The notes under the pieces are model-generated. The model ran no database searches and was not told the origin of the DNA. It worked only from the letters and a program-made list of their open reading frames with translations. A DNA stretch of 64,000 bases. Source: CAKZQX01 sp034436755. Its GTDB lineage: Bacteria > Chloroflexota > Chloroflexia > Chloroflexales > Chloroflexaceae. The stretch is from positions 1 through 64,000 of the forward strand of contig DAOTVB010000074.1 of assembly GCA_034436755.1 (NCBI GenBank), read 5' to 3'. Below, one piece after another: positions 44,075 to 53,634 of the stretch. The translations under genes and the position numbers were made by a program. Numbering within the stretch: the first letter of the stretch is position 1; every line of letters begins with the position of its first letter.

Positions 44075-47000
44075 ATGTCAACGTCAAATATTTTTCACAC
44101 CCTGCGCAATAGTGGGACAATCCGCCGCCATCGTCGTACGCTGCGCGAACAGATCCAGCAGGAGCCGGTGGTGCAACTGCTGCCGACATTGCCGGATCTG
44201 CCGCTATGCCTGGCGGACATGGCCGATATCGGTCTGTCCGGTCTGCTGGCGCATACGCCGTTTGTGGCCCTGTATGGCCCCCCTGGCAGTGGGCGCAGTC
44301 TGGCCCTGCTGCAACTCGCCTGGCACGGCAGCGCGCGCGGACAGAGTAACCCGGTGCTGCTGCTCTCGCTGGCGCAGGCCGATATGCCCGCGCTGCCGCC
44401 GCAGGTAATTCTGGATCAGGCGCTGGCCGCCATTGGCGTGACCAGCACGGACAAAGCCTCGCGGAAGGCATGCCTGCTGCTGCTCGATGACTGGGAGACG
44501 CTCCCGGCAGCCCGCCGCGCCGACTGGCGCACATTTCTCGTGAGTCTGCCACAGACGCGCCCCGGCACCCGCGTGGTGGTGGCGCTACCCGCAACCGACA
44601 CGGACTGGCCGGGCTTTCAGCGGGCAACCATGGCAGCCCCCGATGATGCCCTGATCAAGCGCTGGCTAACGCATCTGCTGCCGGAGCAGGATCATGCGCC
44701 CATCCAGGCCGCTCTAGACGCCGCTGCACCGCCGGCATGCCTGCGGGAGCGTCTGCTGGAGATCAGTCTGCTCTGTCTGACCTATCCGGAGCATGGACTG
44801 CCCGCCAACCGCATTCAGCTCTATGAACGCGCGTTCGAGCGGTTTAACCGTCCGCCGACAGAAGGCAGTCCGCCCCCCGCCGCGCATGCCTCCCAGATCA
44901 TTGGCTGGAGCGCGCTACGCTGGTATGAACTGGCCCGCGATATGGCCGGACATCAGGATATGCTGCGACTGACCGAAATGGACGAGCGGGTACGCGCCGA
45001 GGTTGCGCTGCTGCTGGTCCATCTGCTGCCGCACCCGGAGCCGCTCTACAGCGTGTTGTGGGGCAGCGAGCAGCCCACACCGGCCAATCTGCTGATCCTG
45101 GGGCGCTGCCTGCGCGAGCAACCGGGGGATGCGCCGGTCTGGTGGCTGCGCATCCTGACCGCCCTGCACGACTGGCCGGAGAGCGCGCCGCACCAGCAGT
45201 TGCTGCACGAACTCGGTCCGCGCTTCCCGGATATCATGGCCGTCGCCGGGGACACCCTGCCAGTCGAGCCGACGCGCCATCTGCTCGAGGCGCTGACGCC
45301 GCTGCTGGGCGGGGCAGCCCTGCTGTCCCTGCTCGATAATCCTGGATTGTCTGCCGATCTGCGCTGGGTAGCGGCCGATCTGCTCTTGCGGCTCTCTCCC
45401 GCCGGCCGGGACCATCTCGCCGAATTTGACCGGCCTCCCGATACACTGGCCCAGGCCGCGCGCTGCTACCTGCTGGCTCTGGGTAGCGCCGAAGAGCGCC
45501 GCCGACTGGCGACCCCGGACATCGCGCCCTGGATCACCGCTCTGCGCGACACGCCAATCAGCCTGGAGCGGCGCATGCGTATTGCCGCTGCTATCCTGGA
45601 GGATGGAGCGATACCGGCCGGGATACGTTCAACCGTCCTCGCGATCGCGCCGCACAGCGACGAGCAGACCCGCCTGACCGTTATGGCGGAAGCCTGTAGC
45701 GACGGTGAAGCAGCGGTGCGGCAGGAGGCGTTGCAGACCCTGCAAGGCCACGAGACGCGCCAGATCCTCACCGTGCTGAGCCAGATCCTGCTGGGAGCGA
45801 CCGGGAAGTGGGCGGCGCAGCGGGACGCGCTGGAGCAACTGGCACGCTATGCCCACCAGGATGCCAGCGCGCTCCTGGCCCGCTGTGCGCTGGCCCCCCA
45901 CCTGCCTCTCACCGGACGGTTGCGGGCCCTCCAGTTGCTGGCGGTCCGCCGAAATGCCGGGCCGCTGCTGCTGCGCCGCCTGTTGCATACTGAGAAGACC
46001 AACCCGGCGGTGCGCGCTATGGCTGCCCGGCACCTGGGGCACCTGGGGCATACGCCGATTATCGGGGAACTCTGCCGGATTGCCGGCAACAACGCCCCGT
46101 CCCTCGTGCGCCAGGGAGCCGTCGCCGCCCTGGGTCAACTGGGGCAAAGCGGGGATGCAGCGCAGGCGGAGATCCGCACTACCCTTGAGACTGTGTTACA
46201 AGAGTCGTTCGGCGATGTGGCACTGACGCTTGCCGTGGTGCAGGCAATGCAGGCCCAGGGCGATCTGGCGAGTGTGGCCCGGCTGGGGCAACTGCTCGCC
46301 GCCGATATTGCTGCGCAACTCCGGGACGACTGGCTGGCCCGCGTCCCCCATCTGGACCGCGTGCCGGTTGAGGAGTGGCTAGAACAGGAGCTGCCCGACG
46401 ATATTCATCTGGCACTGGCAACGGCGCTGGCCGCAGGCACCACCGAGGCCGACCGGCCGGGCAGCCTGACCGAACTGTTTGAACTGCAAGCGCTCCAGAT
46501 CCGCAATGCCATCGCCACCGCGCTGGTCCACCTGGGGCGACTGGCCGATGCCGACGCCCGCGCGACGATCCGCGCCATGCTGATGGTAACCCTGCACTAC
46601 GCGCCGCCCAACCAGGATGCCTGCCATCTGCTGCACTGCCTGGCCGACCTGAGCGATGATGGCGGACTGAGCGAGCTGCAGCACCTGCTGGACGATAGCG
46701 CGCTTGATCCTATGCTGCGCTGGCTGGCAATTGAGCAACTAGGGGCGCACCCGGCGGTGGTACCGCTGCTGGTGGAACTGCTGGAGCAGGAGCAGCTTGA
46801 TCCATTTATCGCCAGCCGGGTGATCCAGGTGCTGGGGCAGCATGGCTCGCCCCTGGCAATCCCCATCCTCTGCCAACTGGCGGAGCAGAACCATGGCTCC
46901 CTGCATCTGCGCACCCAGGCGATTAGCGCGCTGGGGAAGCTGGTTGATCCCACAACCGAGACGACGCTGTTCCGCCTGATTGCCAATGGAACCATCCCGG

Positions 47001-47830
47001 TGGCGTTGCGGGCGGCGGCGGCCGAAGCACTGGCGGAGACCTTCGATCCGGGGCGGCGGGTGCGCCTGCGGGCCCTGCTCAACCGGGAGCGGCTCCAGCC
47101 CGAATTGTTGGCGAGTGTGATCGGCGCACTGGGGCGCGCCCGCGACCAGGAGTCGCTGCCGGCCATGGTGCGCTACATTCTGGATGACCACCCGACCGTA
47201 GCGCTGCGCGCCCTGACTGCCCTGGCGCAGATTGGCGACAAGAGTATTGCCCCACTGATTATGCGCGTGGCCCAGAGCGCCGCGAACCAGAGTGTACGCC
47301 TGCATGCGGTGGGTACTCTGCTGCAGCTCGAGGGCACAGAATATCTGCCGCTGCTACGCGGGTTTCTCGATAGTCCGCAGTTTTCGTTGCAACTGCAGGC
47401 GCTGGACTATCTGCTGGGTCTCCAGCCGGATGCGCCGGAACTACGGGATATGCTGACACGGGAGACCACACCGCTGGCCGTACGTCTGCGGCTGGTTGAA
47501 GCGCTGGATCATACGGGCAATCGCGCCCTGCTGCGCAACCTGCTCCTCGACGAGCACAACAATCCGATCCTGCGCGTGCATACGGCGAATGTGCTGGGGC
47601 AGCATCTCACGTTTGATGCACTCGATGCCCTGACCCGGTGTGCCCGGCAGGTGACGGCCCCGCTCTGGGTGCGTTATCGCTGCATCACCATTCTGGCGGT
47701 ACCGGCCCAGACATCCAGTGACTACACGGCTGAAGCCCGGGCTGCCCTCAGCCAGATCAGCGATGATCCCACCCAACCGGTTGAAACCCGCGCCTGGGCC
47801 ATGTCCGCCCTGGTCCGCATAGAGGAGTGA
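44075..47830 (+). CDS. Large P-loop NTPase-like protein with HEAT repeats
   Basis: 1251 residues. Residues 60-210 resemble a NACHT/STAND-type NTPase: VALYGPPGSGRSLALL (Walker A with Arg74 where Lys is expected) and KACLLLLDDWETLP (Walker B, with two Asp). From about 380 to the end runs a long array of HEAT-type helical repeats, recognisable by recurrent patterns such as VRQGAVAALGQLG, LRTQAISALGKLV and LRAAAAEALAETF. It is probably a signalling scaffold. The altered Walker A may weaken ATP hydrolysis. No ribosome binding site is clear at the start. It is followed after 14 bp by an unusual response regulator, so the two likely work together. Confidence 0.78.
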   Translation: MSTSNIFHTLRNSGTIRRHRRTLREQIQQEPVVQLLPTLPDLPLCLADMADIGLSGLLAHTPFVALYGPPGSGRSLALLQLAWHGSARGQSNPVLLLSLAQADMPALPPQVILDQALAAIGVTSTDKASRKACLLLLDDWETLPAARRADWRTFLVSLPQTRPGTRVVVALPATDTDWPGFQRATMAAPDDALIKRWLTHLLPEQDHAPIQAALDAAAPPACLRERLLEISLLCLTYPEHGLPANRIQLYERAFERFNRPPTEGSPPPAAHASQIIGWSALRWYELARDMAGHQDMLRLTEMDERVRAEVALLLVHLLPHPEPLYSVLWGSEQPTPANLLILGRCLREQPGDAPVWWLRILTALHDWPESAPHQQLLHELGPRFPDIMAVAGDTLPVEPTRHLLEALTPLLGGAALLSLLDNPGLSADLRWVAADLLLRLSPAGRDHLAEFDRPPDTLAQAARCYLLALGSAEERRRLATPDIAPWITALRDTPISLERRMRIAAAILEDGAIPAGIRSTVLAIAPHSDEQTRLTVMAEACSDGEAAVRQEALQTLQGHETRQILTVLSQILLGATGKWAAQRDALEQLARYAHQDASALLARCALAPHLPLTGRLRALQLLAVRRNAGPLLLRRLLHTEKTNPAVRAMAARHLGHLGHTPIIGELCRIAGNNAPSLVRQGAVAALGQLGQSGDAAQAEIRTTLETVLQESFGDVALTLAVVQAMQAQGDLASVARLGQLLAADIAAQLRDDWLARVPHLDRVPVEEWLEQELPDDIHLALATALAAGTTEADRPGSLTELFELQALQIRNAIATALVHLGRLADADARATIRAMLMVTLHYAPPNQDACHLLHCLADLSDDGGLSELQHLLDDSALDPMLRWLAIEQLGAHPAVVPLLVELLEQEQLDPFIASRVIQVLGQHGSPLAIPILCQLAEQNHGSLHLRTQAISALGKLVDPTTETTLFRLIANGTIPVALRAAAAEALAETFDPGRRVRLRALLNRERLQPELLASVIGALGRARDQESLPAMVRYILDDHPTVALRALTALAQIGDKSIAPLIMRVAQSAANQSVRLHAVGTLLQLEGTEYLPLLRGFLDSPQFSLQLQALDYLLGLQPDAPELRDMLTRETTPLAVRLRLVEALDHTGNRALLRNLLLDEHNNPILRVHTANVLGQHLTFDALDALTRCARQVTAPLWVRYRCITILAVPAQTSSDYTAEARAALSQISDDPTQPVETRAWAMSALVRIEE

Positions 47831-47844
47831 TCAGGGAGGTACCC

Positions 47845-48717
47845 ATGGCAACCAGGATCATGGTCGTAGATGATGAACTGCTGATCTGTCAACTGCTTAC
47901 ATACCAGCTTAACGGTGCCGGCTATGCCGTCAGCAGCATGCAGAGTGGGCGCGAAGCACTTAAACGTATGCTGCTGGAGGAGCCGGATCTTATCCTGCTT
48001 GATGTGATGATCGGCGACATGAGCGGCTGGGAGGTCTGTCGGCATATCCGCGCCGGCTCAACCGTCCCGATCATTATGTTAACTGCAAAAGGGGCCGATG
48101 GCGATGTCGTCACCGGCCTGAATGTCGGTGCCGATGACTACATCACCAAACCCTTCAGCATGAACCAACTGCTGGCCCGGGTTGAGGCGGTGTTGCGGCG
48201 CACGCGCGCGGCCCGCATGCCCCACCCGGTGCATAACACCGCGACCGAGGCAGTAAACGATCCGCACCTGCGCTATGCGCCGGAGTTTTACACCCCGCCG
48301 GCGGGCAGCCCTGACAAAACCCCCACGCCGGCACCGGCAGGCCCAAAAGAGTCACCCCAGTATCAGGCCCATCCGGCCGCGCCGCCCGCCGACGAGCTAC
48401 CGGCCACCAGTGTGGGCCGCCAGTTCTTCGAGGCCCGCAAACTGCGTGGACTGACCCTGCACCAGGCCGAAACCGCCTGCGGGGTGCGTTGGGACTTCTT
48501 ACAGGCGCTGGAGCGCGAGCACTTTGAATATATGCCACGGGTACAACTGCGGCATGCGCTCAAAGCCTACAGTACGTTCCTGGGACTGGATGTTGATGAG
48601 TTGTTAGGCAAGGCCGAACCACCGGCGCAGCCGCAGCCGCAGTGGTCCATCCCCGTCGCCATGGCCGCAACCGTCGTGCTGGTGTTGATTGTTATGCTGG
48701 GCTTTCACTTTCTGTGA
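47845..48717 (+). CDS. Membrane-anchored response regulator: REC + RodZ-like HTH + TM
   Basis: 290 residues from ATG 47845, behind AGGGAGGT. Residues 1-122 are a receiver domain (MVVDDELLI, LILLDVMIGDMSG with phospho-acceptor Asp53, IIMLTAKGA, DDYITKPFS). A Pro/Ala-rich linker (130-185) leads to a helix-turn-helix of the HTH_25/RodZ kind (VGRQFFEARKLRGLTLHQAE, residues 188-255). A single hydrophobic segment (about 267-287) ends the protein. A receiver joined to a RodZ-like HTH with a C-terminal membrane anchor is unusual. The HTH may bind protein (MreB in RodZ) rather than DNA. No histidine kinase is adjacent. Co-transcribed with the HEAT protein. Confidence 0.82.
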   Translation: MATRIMVVDDELLICQLLTYQLNGAGYAVSSMQSGREALKRMLLEEPDLILLDVMIGDMSGWEVCRHIRAGSTVPIIMLTAKGADGDVVTGLNVGADDYITKPFSMNQLLARVEAVLRRTRAARMPHPVHNTATEAVNDPHLRYAPEFYTPPAGSPDKTPTPAPAGPKESPQYQAHPAAPPADELPATSVGRQFFEARKLRGLTLHQAETACGVRWDFLQALEREHFEYMPRVQLRHALKAYSTFLGLDVDELLGKAEPPAQPQPQWSIPVAMAATVVLVLIVMLGFHFL

Positions 48718-48721
48718 GCCC

Positions 48722-49570
48722 TCAAGCCAGTTCGGCTGTGGCTGTCAGCGTGGTCTTGCCATCAGGCCCCTGCGCCTCCAGTTCAACCTGCCCGTCACCG
48801 GGCCGACCAACCAGGCGGAACGGGGCCAGATCAAACAGCGGTGCCTGCCCGCGAAAGCTGAACCCGGCAATCCCCTGCGGCAGCGTGTGCCGCACCATTT
48901 CCAGCAACAGGATTGCCGTGAGCGGTCCATGGACCACCAGGCCGGGATAGCCCTCCTCGTTCAGCGCATAGGGCCGGTCATAGTGAATCCGGTGGGCGTT
49001 AAAGGTCAACGCCGAGAAGCGAAAGAGCAGCCGCGTGTCCGGTGTCACCGTGCGCGACAGAGCCCCCTCCGGCAGGGGCGGCAGTTCAACCGGCTGCGGC
49101 GCGGGTACCGGCGGTCCCGGCTCCCGATAGACAATATCCTGCTCTTCCGCAATACAGAGTTCATCTTGTTGATAAAAACTATACCCGACTGTGACAAAGG
49201 CCAGCGAGCCGCTGCGGCCGGACTTCTGCGACACGTTGCGGATTACTCCCTCACGGCGGGCCGGTTGCCCGATGCGCAGCGGTTGATGAAAGCGGATCCG
49301 CGCACCCGCAAACATCCGCCGGGGGTAGGGGATCGGTGGCATGAACCCACCCCGCTGCGGGTGCCCATCGTCGCTCAGTTGGGACTGGGGCGCTTTGGGC
49401 AAAAAGTAAAACCAGTGCCAGAGCGGCGGCAGCGCCCCCCCCTTGTCCGGTTGCGTTACCTGATCGTCTAACATAGCGGCGGCGGCGATTGCCGGGGCCA
49501 GACTGATATCATCCGCGACCTGCTCGGTGTGACCAATCCAGCGAGTATAGTCTTCCGTGGTTGCGGTCAT
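48722..49570 (-). CDS. meh: Mesaconyl-C4-CoA hydratase
   Basis: 282 residues, of the FAS1-like dehydratase (hotdog) family. Landmarks are HWFYFLPKAPQSQLSDDGHP near residue 52, IPYPRRMFAGARIRFHQPL, and FRFSALTFNAHRIHYDRPYA followed by EGYPGLVVHGPLTA, the hydratase motif with its catalytic Asn/His region. In the 3-hydroxypropionate bi-cycle it hydrates mesaconyl-C4-CoA to (S)-citramalyl-CoA, the substrate for Mcl. Assignment rests on the family plus the neighbouring smtA-smtB-mct-mcl-mch genes, the same set as in Chloroflexus aurantiacus. It is divergent from them and convergent with the response regulator (4 bp apart). Confidence 0.88.
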   Translation of the reverse strand: MTATTEDYTRWIGHTEQVADDISLAPAIAAAAMLDDQVTQPDKGGALPPLWHWFYFLPKAPQSQLSDDGHPQRGGFMPPIPYPRRMFAGARIRFHQPLRIGQPARREGVIRNVSQKSGRSGSLAFVTVGYSFYQQDELCIAEEQDIVYREPGPPVPAPQPVELPPLPEGALSRTVTPDTRLLFRFSALTFNAHRIHYDRPYALNEEGYPGLVVHGPLTAILLLEMVRHTLPQGIAGFSFRGQAPLFDLAPFRLVGRPGDGQVELEAQGPDGKTTLTATAELA

Positions 49571-50361
49571 ACGACGTGTTCCTCCCTGCCAGTACTACAA
49601 CATCTCTTTTTCACCGCAGAGATAACCAACACCAGACGGACTGCCCGGCGTGCTCCGCGTCTTCAGCACTACGTGACGGCCGGATAGCATTGCAGTGATT
49701 GCCTTAATCCTATCACATGTTGCGGCAAAATGGACAGATCACCCCGGATAGCGGCAAGCAGTTGGCGACCATGTTGAATATTCCCTACCGTTCCGGCCCA
49801 TGGAAACATTGTACTTTATTTCCCAATACGGTTTTACCGATAATGATGGCAAACGCGCGTTGTTCTTTGTGTCACGATGTAAAATATGTTACGTTTTTCT
49901 CAAATACACAGTGAAAATAAGCGCGGGGTAGGCAGGGTACAACTGCGCTTCAGAGCGAGATAACCACCTAAACTATCACTTTCAGTCTATCCTCTGTTCT
50001 TTTTGTCACACACTATGCTGAAAAATATCATTTCATCCGGTCACATGAACAGACTTTGAACTATTTTACAGAAAAGTTTAGACAAAATGACTCCTGGTTG
50101 CGAAATGTTCCCACAAAAATCATAAAATCATGATACAGTAGCATACAGTTCATTCCGCTGAAAGCAAATTCCCATCAGCTTGTCTTTTTTACCTGCGTTA
50201 TTTTCTGTACACCCTGATATCAGGGCGTGAAGCGATTGCAACCAGCGCGCAGCAGTTCACCTGACCGTGGCGTGGCATCCATTGGGCGACCCACCGGTAC
50301 GGTATCCCGGACCCTCCTGCTGCCCGAGTGCAGATTGCGGATAAAAGAATGGAGAGAACGC
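49571..50361. other. AT-rich divergent intergenic region
   Basis: About 790 bp between meh and the SQR-like gene. It is clearly more AT-rich than its surroundings, especially 49780-50200, and probably contains promoters for both directions. I see no convincing -35/-10 pair or gene; a 65-codon open frame at 49717 lacks a ribosome binding site. 49605-49660 has a CACCGCAGAG stutter. Confidence 0.5.
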
Positions 50362-51798
50362 GTGGCAAAAGTAGTCATCATTGGCGCGGGGCTGGCCGGT
50401 CACACGGCAGCGCTCTACCTGGGAGATGCAGTTGGCCGGCAACACGAGATTACGGTGGTGAACAAATCACAGGATTTTCTCTGGTTGCCCTCGCTGGTAT
50501 GGGTTGGAATTGACCGGATGCGCCCGGAGAAGACCCACTTCCCGTTGCGCCCGATCTACAACCGGATGCATGTCAACTTTGTCTGTGGCAGTGCAACCGC
50601 GATTCACCCGGACGACCAGTATGTCGTTGTCCGGGAGCGCAACGGCAAGACGGAGACGACCCGGTTGGATTACGACTATCTGATTATTGCGACCGGGCCG
50701 CACCTGGATTTTGCCGCCACGCCCGGCCTGGGGCCGGAGCAAGGGAGCACCTACTCGATCTGTAATACTTCACATGTTGTTCACGCGCGCGACAAATATC
50801 TTGAGTCGGTAGCGCGGATGCGCCGGGGAGAGCAGCAGACGCTGGTCATCGGGATGGGACACGGGTCATCTGCCTGTGAAGGGGCCGCGTTTGAGTATAT
50901 CACCAATATTCACAAAGATCTGCTCCGGCGCGGCGTACGCGATAAGGCTGAACTGATCTATCTGACGAATGAGCCGCGTCTGGGCGACTTCGGTATTCGT
51001 GGCACCTGCATGCAGCGGGGCGGGAAGACTTATGCCAGCGACGAGGTTATCGGGGCCATTCTGAAAGAGTACAACATCAGGGCAGAAATTCAGAAGGCTG
51101 TGACCCGGGTCGAGCATGGCCGGATCTACTGGGAAGACTTCGACGGGAACGAGGGCGACATTGCTTACGACTTTGCCATGTTGCTCCCGCGCTTTACCGG
51201 TATCCCGATGAAGTATATTGGCCGCAACAACGAAGACCTGTCCGACAAGCTGGTCAACCCGGCCGGGTTTGTCCTGGTTGACGGCATCTATGGCCTACCC
51301 TACGAAGAACTGAGCCGACGCCACGACGCATGGCCGGCGGTTTATCAGAATCCGACCTATCGCAATATCTTCGCTGCCGGTATCTCGTTCGCGCCACCCG
51401 GCCCAGTTTCCGAGCCGCATGTAAACCCGCGTGGCACCGCAATCACGCCGGCACCACCACGCACGGGGATGGTTGCGGGCATTGTCGGGCGGGTTGTGGC
51501 GCAGAATGTTATCGAATTACTCAACGGCAAAGAGATGACCCATCAGGAACGCATGTCCGGCATGCCGGTCGCCTGTATTGCATCAATGGGTGACTCGCTC
51601 TGGAACGGCATGGCGGCAGTGATCCTGATCCATCCCTTTGTACCGGATCATCGGCGCTTCCCGCAAACCGATGGTCGGGATTATAACCTGACCAATATGG
51701 AGGTAGGTCTGGCGGGGGCATGGATGAAGCGTATGCTTCACTCGACGTTTATCCACAAGTTCAAGGGAAACATCGGCTGGAAACGTATTCCGGAGTAG
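50362..51798 (+). CDS. FAD-dependent oxidoreductase of the sulfide:quinone reductase type
   Basis: 478 residues from GTG 50362, with GGAGAGAAC upstream; the open frame back to 50227 is ignored. The N-terminus AKVVIIGAGLAGHTAALYLG is the FAD-binding Rossmann motif, followed by DYDYLIIATGPHLDF and a second nucleotide-fold stretch TLVIGMGHGSSACEG. Overall it resembles SQR/flavocytochrome c-type flavoproteins. Candidate redox cysteines are in GTCMQRGG and MPVACIAS. The usual C-terminal GD motif is replaced by FAAGISFAPPGPVSEPHVNP, so it is a divergent member. The role could be sulfide or other donor oxidation into the quinone pool. Located inside the carbon-fixation cluster, with a small gene 26 bp behind it. 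Confidence 0.75.
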   Translation: MAKVVIIGAGLAGHTAALYLGDAVGRQHEITVVNKSQDFLWLPSLVWVGIDRMRPEKTHFPLRPIYNRMHVNFVCGSATAIHPDDQYVVVRERNGKTETTRLDYDYLIIATGPHLDFAATPGLGPEQGSTYSICNTSHVVHARDKYLESVARMRRGEQQTLVIGMGHGSSACEGAAFEYITNIHKDLLRRGVRDKAELIYLTNEPRLGDFGIRGTCMQRGGKTYASDEVIGAILKEYNIRAEIQKAVTRVEHGRIYWEDFDGNEGDIAYDFAMLLPRFTGIPMKYIGRNNEDLSDKLVNPAGFVLVDGIYGLPYEELSRRHDAWPAVYQNPTYRNIFAAGISFAPPGPVSEPHVNPRGTAITPAPPRTGMVAGIVGRVVAQNVIELLNGKEMTHQERMSGMPVACIASMGDSLWNGMAAVILIHPFVPDHRRFPQTDGRDYNLTNMEVGLAGAWMKRMLHSTFIHKFKGNIGWKRIPE

Positions 51799-51824
51799 AG
51801 CCCACTACAAGAGGAGGTACAGTT

Positions 51825-52019
51825 ATGGAAATCACGAATCGGGACCGCTTCTGGATGAACTGTAAGATTGCCCAGGCATGGCGCTTTGTAGCGTTGAATC
51901 TGAAGATCCTGCATGCGGCGGAGCATGGCAAGCAGGCCCACCCGCAGCACCCAACTACCAGCACGGACGAGCACGTTCACACCCCCCGGGTTGCCATCTC
52001 GGACGTACCCGGCAGGTAA
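51825..52019 (+). CDS. Small conserved-looking protein of unknown function
   Basis: 64 residues starting MEITNRDRFWMNCKIAQAWR, with a nearly perfect ribosome binding site (GAGGAGGT) seven bases before the ATG. The first half is an amphipathic helix-like stretch (AQAWRFVALNLKILHAAEHG); the second half is His-, Pro- and Thr-rich. No family is recognised. The strong ribosome binding site and position 26 bp after the SQR-like gene argue that it is real and a partner of that flavoprotein, for example a membrane or metal-binding subunit. That role is inference. Confidence 0.65.
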   Translation: MEITNRDRFWMNCKIAQAWRFVALNLKILHAAEHGKQAHPQHPTTSTDEHVHTPRVAISDVPGR

Positions 52020-52173
52020 GACCCACGCATCTTTGCATAGCACGATGTGGTACTGGTCCGGCAGCAGCGTAAAAGGCAGGGAAGTAGCGGTCCCCAGAGC
52101 CATACAGAGCCGGACCAGTACAGCACGCTTCTGCCAGTGACATACTTATGTGCGGTCGAAGTGGAGGAGGACC

Positions 52174-53613
52174 ATGGAAGACGAAATACGTTTGCTGAAT
52201 TTTCTGCGGCAGCAGGCGGAAGCTGTCGCCTTTGCCAGTGAACTGTCCGCGGATGAAACGCCGGAGCACGACATGCCGCAAGACATGCCCGACATGTCTA
52301 CCGCAGCAACTGCGAGCAGCGCAACCGACACAGCAAGTGATAGACCTTTCGACCAGAGCGCGCATACCGGGCATCAGGAGCCGCAATCGCGGCGCAACCG
52401 ACCATCGGATCACGAGCAACTTCCCATGAGTGGAGTGCGCGTGATTGATGTAGGTACATTTCTGGCCGGACCATACGCCGCCTCCGTCCTGAGCGAGTTC
52501 GGGGCCGAAGTATTCAAGGTGGAACATCCGATTGCGGGTGATCCGATGCGGCAGTTTGGGACGCCGACGAAGCGCCACGATGCCAGCCTGGCCTGGTTGA
52601 GCGAGGGACGCAACCGCAAATCGGTTACGATTGACCTGCGCCAGACGAAGGGGGTCGAACTTTTCCTGAAACTCGTTGCCAAATCCGATGTTTTGATCGA
52701 AAACTTCCGACCGGGCATTATGGAGGAGTGGGGCCTGGGTTGGGATGAACTGCGTGCCGCTAATCCCTCGCTGGTAATGCTGCGCGTATCGGGCTATGGG
52801 CAGACCGGCCCCTACCGCCGCCGCTCCGGGATTGCCCATATTGCCCACGCTTTCGGCGGCCTCTCCTATCTGGCCGGCTTCCCCGGTGAAACGCCCGTGA
52901 TCCCCAGTACCGCGCCCCTCGGCGACTACATGGCGAGCCTCTACGGCGCGATTGGCATTATGCTGGCCCTGCGCCACCGTGACGAGACGGGTGAGGGGCA
53001 GGTAATTGATATTGCCATCTACGAAGCCGTCTTCCGGCAGTTGGACGAGATCGCCGCCGCCTATGGCCTCTTTGGGAAGATCCGCGAGCGGGAAGGCTCC
53101 GGTAGCTTTGTCGCCGTACCGCATGGGCACTTCCGCACCAGTGATGACAAATGGGTCGCCATTGCCTGCACCACCGACAAAATGTTTGAGCGGCTGTCGG
53201 AGGCGATGGAACGCCCGGAACTTGCGTCTGCCGGGCTCTATGGCGAGCAGCGCAAACGGCTGGCCGCCCGCGATCAGGTCAACGAACTGGTCATTGAGTG
53301 GGTCGGCTCAATCACGCGCGACGAGGTGTTAGAGCGCTGCCTGGCGAAAAATGTCCCGGTCGGCAAGGTAAACAGCATTGCCGATATCTTCGAGGATGAG
53401 CATTTCCTGGCGCGCGGCAATCTGGCGCAGATCCCGGAGAATGGTCTGGGCAATATCGTTATTCCAGGGGTTGTGCCGACGCTTTCGGAGACGCCGGGGC
53501 GGATCACCAACCTTGGCCCGACCCTGGGCAATGCCACCTACGAGGTTATGCGCGAGTTGCTGGACATCTCCGGCGATGAGATCCAGCGCCTCCGGCAGCA
53601 CAAAATTATCTGA
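52174..53613 (+). CDS. smtA: Succinyl-CoA:(S)-malate CoA-transferase, subunit A
   Basis: 479 residues from ATG 52174, behind GGAGGAGG. Family III (CaiB/BaiF) CoA-transferase: the core starts at SGVRVIDVGTFLAGPYAASV (residue 86), with NRKSVTIDLRQTKGVE, VSGYGQTGPYRRRSG and the catalytic Asp251 in APLGDYMASLYGAIG. With SmtB it activates malate with succinyl-CoA to malyl-CoA, which Mcl cleaves to acetyl-CoA and glyoxylate. The first 85 residues are an acidic, Met- and His-containing low-complexity extension that SmtB lacks. Naming A versus B follows gene order in Chloroflexus aurantiacus and is not certain. Confidence 0.88.
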   Translation: MEDEIRLLNFLRQQAEAVAFASELSADETPEHDMPQDMPDMSTAATASSATDTASDRPFDQSAHTGHQEPQSRRNRPSDHEQLPMSGVRVIDVGTFLAGPYAASVLSEFGAEVFKVEHPIAGDPMRQFGTPTKRHDASLAWLSEGRNRKSVTIDLRQTKGVELFLKLVAKSDVLIENFRPGIMEEWGLGWDELRAANPSLVMLRVSGYGQTGPYRRRSGIAHIAHAFGGLSYLAGFPGETPVIPSTAPLGDYMASLYGAIGIMLALRHRDETGEGQVIDIAIYEAVFRQLDEIAAAYGLFGKIREREGSGSFVAVPHGHFRTSDDKWVAIACTTDKMFERLSEAMERPELASAGLYGEQRKRLAARDQVNELVIEWVGSITRDEVLERCLAKNVPVGKVNSIADIFEDEHFLARGNLAQIPENGLGNIVIPGVVPTLSETPGRITNLGPTLGNATYEVMRELLDISGDEIQRLRQHKII

Positions 53614-53634
53614 TACATAGTTTTGAGGTAAACC

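Noticed and set aside
49717..49914. 65-codon open frame upstream of the SQR-like gene
   Set aside because: No ribosome binding site, AT-rich region, composition unlike neighbouring genes.
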